44,738 bases of DNA, taken from Ministeria vibrans ATCC 50519. Lineage: Eukaryota > Opisthokonta > Filasterea. A program made the position numbers and the translations under genes. The DNA lies in contig CALSCP010001415.1 in the NCBI GenBank assembly GCA_943704425.1, forward strand, positions 1 to 44,738, given 5' to 3'. Positions 39,743-44,738 of this stretch are shown here, piece by piece. The number at the start of each line of letters is the position of its first letter. The first letter of the stretch is position 1. The notes under the pieces are model-generated. The model did no database searches. It saw only the letters and a list, made by a program, of their open reading frames with translations, and had not been told where the DNA came from.

Positions 39743-42201
39743 TTAAATGTCTGCTTCGGGGGCATCCTGAAGGTCCATGGCCATGGCGTTGGGATAGGAA
39801 ATTTGGGTGTCGCCAGAGTGAGCATTGTGGACAACACGAAAGGTGGGAAGAAGAGTTCGACGGGAGGAGGAGATGGGGGCGGCACTGAGCGGGTGGATGG
39901 GGGCGTGTGAAAAGTCAGCGGTGTCGCGTGGGGAGACGAGGGCAGGAGGCGAAGCGACGGGAGTGGAACTGGTGTCGCTAGCCCAGACTGATTTGGGGTG
40001 TTTTGAGGGTTTGGTGCTTGTGGTGAGATTTGTGGTGGAACGGGCTTTGCGGGGTGCCTTGACAACGGTGGTGACGACGGAACCGATGGATGAGGCGGAG
40101 TCGGAGCGATTGGAGCGCGCCGTCGCAGGGGAGGAAGCACCACTAAGGAGTTTTTGGATATTCTGTTGAGTTTGGGGGGAGCGACCAGGCAAAGGAGGGG
40201 ATTGGGGCAGAGGGGGAGGGGGGATGGAGTTGAGATTGGTGGAGGCAATGGAGAGTGAGGAGGTGTTCATGTTGGCGGTGTTGTCGTTGAGGTTGGTTGA
40301 GCCGAGGGCGTTGTAGGCGGAGGAGGAGAGGAGACCGCGACGGGAGTGGGAAGGAGCTGCGCTGGAAGGGACATAGGCAATGCTTGTGCTGCTATTTGAG
40401 GGGTTGAAGTGAGGAAGCGTGCGGAGGGATTCGTTCATCATAAGGTCGTTGATGGTGGTGGGCGGTGCCTCAAAGGCAAAAGCGCTATCCGAGTCGGCGT
40501 ACGTCGTGTCATCCCTGTTGTGCATGGCAGTGGTGTATGAGATGGGTCTGGGTCGGGCAGAGTGGGCAGGGGTGGAGGTGGCGCGCGCCGCAGTGTTGCT
40601 GCTGAGGCCTTTGCCGCCGTAGCTGAGACTCTGTGCGAGCGGAATCATCTCAGTGTCGTCGTCGAATTGGTCCATTTGGTAGCCATGGCCGCTCGTGCGA
40701 CGGATTCCACTGTTGTCTAGCGTAAAGTCGGTTGTGTCGCCATCGAGTGTTACTGTTGCTGCAATGTCCGTGATGTCGTCAATGTCGTGGCTAGTGGTGT
40801 TGTGGGTGCTGCGCAAATCTGCGTCCCAGTGCTCCGATGTGGGATTAGTGGGTAGTGTACCGCTGCCAAAGATCCTTTGCAATGAGCCCAAGTTGAGTGC
40901 GTCGACTGTACTTGCACCATTCAAACTGGCAAGCGACACGGCCGGCTGTGAGTGTCGGGCCCAGTAAGGCTCTTCAAAGTCATCGGGATCCGGCTCGAGA
41001 GGATCCTTTCTGCTGTCGTTGTGCTGCGGTTGCTGCTTTGGTTTGTTCAAGGGTCGAGTTGGACCAGGTGAGGTGAGAGAGGTGCGCGCAAGTGAGGCAG
41101 TGATAGAATTGACACGCTTGAAAGGCTGAGTGGGTTCGTCGCTGACAGCAAAGGTGCGTACAATTTGCGGGGGTCGTGGAGGAGCGGGGTACTTGGTGAG
41201 ACTAGTGTTGCTTGTGGCGACGTGTTGCGTCTGCGTTGCGATAGTCGCCTCTGATGTCTCGTCTTCGCCACAGATGAGGTGACGCACTGCGGTCGGCGAC
41301 GCAAGACTGCCAGCAGCGTAGCGACTGGGACGTGTCGTCTTTTTTTCGGGCGAAGTGGGACGCAAAGAAGCCTGATCGTAGTGAATAACTTCGTGGGCAC
41401 TCGGGTCGACATGATCGACATTGGTGGCACTTGTTGACATAATCAGAGTGGAGGGCACATTAAACGTGTCGTCGAGAGAGCCGAGTGAAGGACGCGTTGG
41501 CGGAAGGTCATCGGGAAAGTCACTGACGTTCACCGTTGCATTCATGGTGGTCAAGTCGTTGTAGACGCCCGACGATTCCAACAGGTACATGTCGCGCACT
41601 TCGAGACGGTGACGGTCGTCAATGACAAACTGTTCGGTCGGCGTTGGCTCGCTCTTTTGTCGAGTGAGCGTCAGTCGTCGACCCAGACTGCGACTGGCAG
41701 GCTCGGGCGGCATCGACGGCCACAAACTCCGTTGCTGCAGCTGTCAGGGGTGATTTGAAAAAAAAAGAAGAAGAAGAAGAAGAAGAAGAAGCACAAAAGA
41801 AAGATTGAATGGTGTCATTTTACAAGAGAGGGAGTCAACAGGGGAGTACCTTTCTTCGTTGCCGTATCTTCAGGTAGACGCGTATGGCAATCGCGGCAAG
41901 GACAATGGCCAGAGCGCCAACTAAAATGCCCACAATGGGTTTCCAGGCTGACAGCGAATCGGGAGACAGAGCGACAGTGAGAAGACATGAGACCAAGACG
42001 AGTGTGTGCGTGCATCATCGGTGAAGTGAGTGCGCGAGAAATCGACGCGTGTGTAAGCTGATTTCGCGTTTTTTGAGCCGAGGTGAGAACACGACTTTTT
42101 TTTTTTTTTTTTTTTCTTCTATTATTAATTCTCATAATAAATATATTATAATACTTCAGTTGTCGATTGGCGTGTACCTTCAACCATGGGCTGGTAGGAG
42201 C
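39743..42201 (-). CDS. Membrane span and long cytoplasmic tail of a receptor, ectodomain missing
   Basis: Exons in coding order 42201-42178 (24 nt), 41947-41850, 41740-39743. They join in frame to about 707 residues after a two-base start that needs an upstream exon. One span (IVGILVGALAIVLAAIAI) is followed by a stop-transfer RVYLKIRQRRK and a Ser/Thr/Asp-rich tail of about 670 residues. The tail has Pro-rich likely SH3 ligands (PPRPPQIVR; PPPPLPQSPPLPGR) and no catalytic domain. The layout suggests a type I adhesion or signalling receptor. No upstream exon with a signal peptide was found up to 43185; an ATT repeat tract lies 127 bp upstream of the first visible exon. The family is not recognised. 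Confidence 0.7.
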
Positions 42202-42325
42202 CTAAATCACAGTGTGCGAAAGTGAGAAGAGAGATGAATAAGTGACTGTCCGCTGTCGCAAATTCGTTAAGGCGAAGAAATAAAGGAGGAAGATACAAAG
42301 TCATAATAATAATTTAAAAGGCTTA

Positions 42326-42362
<37 letters not shown>

Positions 42363-43185
42363 ATTAAAATTATTATTATCGATGGGCTTTTTTCGGGACT
42401 TACTCATCTAGATTCTAGAAGTCTATTGCCGAAGTTAGAAAGTATTTGCTATATAGTATTGCGATGCTTCGCCTGCTTGCCTGCTTCTTGTTTTGACATT
42501 GAGTACAGCTCTCGATTGTTCATTGTTGAAAATTATATTTGAGACAAAACCGCAACTTCACCAAAACTCATAACACACCACCTCTCTTACGCCGCGAGTA
42601 CGACGAGTGTCGACGACTCGACGTCTCGGCTCTCGACAAGTGACGACTACACCATCCATCGATCTGTTTGATCGTTCGGTTGTCTGCTCGCGGAATACGG
42701 GGGATGTGTCACAGGGAATCGCAAGATGTTGCAGTGCAACGGATTCGATATCATTGGTTGCGACGGCAGCGCTTCACTGTTTCCCGCCTAAGATTTAGGG
42801 GTGTGTGTGTCGTGTACCTGTTCGCCTGTCACCTGTGGGTAGTGGCATGGAGCGCGCCGTTCCGCTGTAAGGCGAAGGGCGGTCGCCACAGCTTGGTCCC
42901 TTGAACGCAACTTCCAACACAACCGTACACGGCTTGCCGAGGCATATCCTGTGGAGACACACTCTCTGGCGTACTGACTAGAAGCTGTGTAGACCGTAAC
43001 GAGTCCGTGCACAGTGCCTACACTCGTAGAAGTCGACAACAGGCGATAATCATTTGTCGGGATGAGACATTTGCGGCTTGCGGGTTTGAATAAGGATCCT
43101 TAGAGTGTCGCGGACTGTCTCCGATTCCCGATTCCACATTTAATCTACAGAATATTTTCACTTTTTCCACCCACTCTAAGGCCAC
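42202..43185. other. 984 bp without a recognised gene
   Basis: It contains an ATT trinucleotide tract (42328-42361), then ordinary-composition DNA. Small frames at 42607-42904 (plus) and 42788-43039 (minus) lack starts or splice context that would convince me. The last few hundred bases should include the promoter and 5' untranslated region of the Cys-rich gene at 43186. I see no tRNA or transposon. Confidence 0.5.
42328..42361. repeat. (ATT)n trinucleotide tract
   Basis: About eleven ATT units in an AT-rich neighbourhood, with further ATT copies at 42370-42379. It is a possible join point next to the 5'-incomplete receptor gene. Similar ATT runs lie in DRC11 intron 4 (11084-11106) and at 39640-39662. 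Confidence 0.9.
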
Positions 43186-44738
43186 ATGAAGTACATCTCT
43201 GTTCTCCTTCTCCTGGCGGTGCTGGCATTGTCTCTCTCTGCTGTCGTCGCCACTGAAAACTCTCACTTTGAGAAATCTCGTTTTGCGCGTTCGTCCTACC
43301 TACCGACGCTCAGTCGCCAGGCGCGGGCCGCACCAAACTGTGCAGCGGGCCGGTACCGCTACTCATCCTCGTCGTGCCAAGAGTGCAAGTAAGCGCAATT
43401 CCTTTTTTTTTTTTTCTTCTCTTGTTGCTTTTTTTTTTTTGGCTTGCGGTTTGGCCTTTTTCGTGCGACGCTCATTGCTGCCACTTCCCGTCCCCGATAA
43501 ATTGCGCACCGAGCGCTAAGCCAGTCCACATGCAGTGTACACCGTCCCTGTATCCTTTGATTGAGTGTACTCACTTTCCTGGCGACACACACACAAAAAA
43601 AAACAAAAAAAATTTCGTTTCTTATCACGATTTCGCTCTCTCAACCGAAAATTGTGTCTTAGCTCTTGTGATTGCGGCTGGTTCAATTGGAGTTGGTGCT
43701 CTAACGACTGTGGCGATTGCGGCTGCAACCATTAGTAAGAAATATCGAATCGTTCTCATCCTTACCCACAAGTTCACACAAGGACTGACTGTGTTGTTTT
43801 CCTCACACAGTCTCGCTTGCGCCAACTGTTCTCCTGGAAGGTACTCAAGCACCACCAACGCAGGCAGCTGCACCGCATGCGCCGCTGGTCGGTACCAGGG
43901 CGCCAGTTCCGCCACATCTTGTCCAAACTATTGCGCTGCGGGCAAGTACTCGCCCTCTGGTGCATCGGTACACAATAATATGAATAATAATATTAATCAT
44001 AATAATAATTCATACATACTAATTTTTATTCTACTTTCTCACTTGTTGGTACAACAGGTGTGTACCGACTGTGGATACGGTGCGTATTCGGCGTCAGGTG
44101 TTGGTAGTTGCACCAACTGTGTGGCAGGAAAGTATTCCTCGATCACAACTGGAAGGTTCGACTTGTGGTTTATTGAGGATTTTTTAATTACTATTATATC
44201 TGTAGTGCTTGTCCGGCATGCGCCAGTGGAACATACTCAGGCGCTAAAGCCTCCGGATGCACAAATTGCGCAGCAGGCAAGTACGCTCCTTCGGATTCAT
44301 CGGTACGGTATGTTTTGTTTTGAGGTTTGTTACTTAACCCTCCAATCTCGCTCGATGTAGACGTGCTACGATTGTCTTGCTGGTACCTACAGGTAGACAA
44401 CAGTCCTAAGTCAAAAGCAACGGTGGATATCATAATCATACACTTTGCCATTCTTCTTAGTGGATCCAAGGCAGGCAGCTGTACCTCATGTTCGGCCGGA
44501 ACGTTCAGTGGTGCCATGGCGACCACTTGCACCAGCTGCACGGCCGGCAAATTTTCTCCAGCAAAATCGTCCACGTGCAGTAACTGTGGCGCAGGAAAGT
44601 ACAGCGCGGCTTCGGCGGGACTGTGTCTTGATTGCGCGGCCGGCACCTACTCTGGCGCCGTTGCGTCGTCATGCACGTCGTGTCCCAACGGAAAAATCAG
44701 CCCTGCCGCCTCCGCCTCCTGCACCGACTGTGGTGTTG
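43186..44738 (+). CDS. Secreted or receptor protein with TNFR/ephrin-receptor-like Cys repeats, 3' end beyond window
   Basis: Exons 43186-43388, 43663-43734 (possible cassette), 43811-43967, 44058-44155, 44206-44302, 44361-44392 and 44461 to the window end join in frame. Exon 1 encodes a signal peptide (MKYISVLLLLAVLALSLSAV) and a basic RARAAP segment. The later exons encode repeats of C-x-x-C-x-A-G-K-Y-S-x(7-10)-C-x-x-C (GCC2/GCC3 or ephrin-receptor-like), at least ten before the window ends. The 72-nt exon 2 is Cys/Trp-rich (SCDCGWFNWSWCSNDCGDC) and keeps phase whether included or skipped. A kinase or membrane span may lie beyond. Such proteins are common surface receptors in holozoans. Confidence 0.8.

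Noticed and set aside
43040-43110. tRNA-like GGTTTGAATAAGGATCC box
   Set aside because: No A box, acceptor stem or anticodon arm can be folded around it.

Overview
This is nuclear DNA from a eukaryote. The genes are split by short GT-AG introns (about 45 to 370 nt), initiators are often Kozak-like, and simple repeats are abundant, mostly inside introns. The gene content suggests a unicellular relative of animals, such as a choanoflagellate or another flagellated holozoan. It includes L27/PDZ/SH3 MAGUK and MAGI-like PDZ-guanylate-kinase scaffolds, a ciliary dynein-regulatory-complex gene (DRC11/IQCA1 type), very large EGF receptors, TIMELESS and cyclophilin. I cannot name the species. All gene models below are hand-spliced; reading phase was checked across every junction.

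Layout. 1-6.4 kb: the first exon of an SMNDC1/SPF30-like splicing factor (minus) is head-to-head with a 13-exon TIMELESS homologue (plus). 6.6-8.5 kb: the middle of a DLG-type MAGUK (plus) runs into a pure CT tract. Beyond the tract lies, out of phase, the last exon of an acetyl-CoA synthetase. 8.6-10.2 kb: a MAGI-like gene (minus) with a PDZ, two guanylate-kinase fragments and sixteen 11-residue repeats. 10.3-12.4 kb: the 5' part of DRC11 (plus), which stops at a GA tract before its AAA+ domain. 12.7-16.7 kb (all minus): a small LysM gene, a complete short-chain dehydrogenase, a cyclophilin lacking its first exon, and a possible F-BAR first exon.

17.0-36.7 kb is the centre of the window. A two-exon gene, whose second exon is 19.4 kb, encodes a predicted 6521-residue type I membrane protein. 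In order it has a signal peptide, a vitellogenin/MTP-type lipid-transfer N-terminal domain, a TSP1 repeat, an M15-like peptidase module with peptidoglycan-binding-like and Cys-rich partners, Cys-rich modules, 46 EGF repeats, tandem cadherin-like beta modules with Arg5 processing sites, eight short Cys-rich repeats, one membrane span and a short tail. I know of no described protein with this order.

36.9-44.7 kb: a complete IMMP2L-type mitochondrial inner-membrane protease (minus), a charged nuclear-type protein (plus), the membrane span and cytoplasmic tail of a receptor lacking its ectodomain (minus), and the 5' part of a secreted or receptor protein with TNFR/ephrin-receptor-like Cys repeats (plus, runs off the end).

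Five genes are incomplete inside the window, and each break lies at or near a long simple-repeat or homopolymer tract. Either the assembly was joined wrongly at those tracts or the tracts are real rearrangement points. Treat gene order across them with caution. Nothing here is viral, bacterial, CRISPR or transposon-like as far as I can see.
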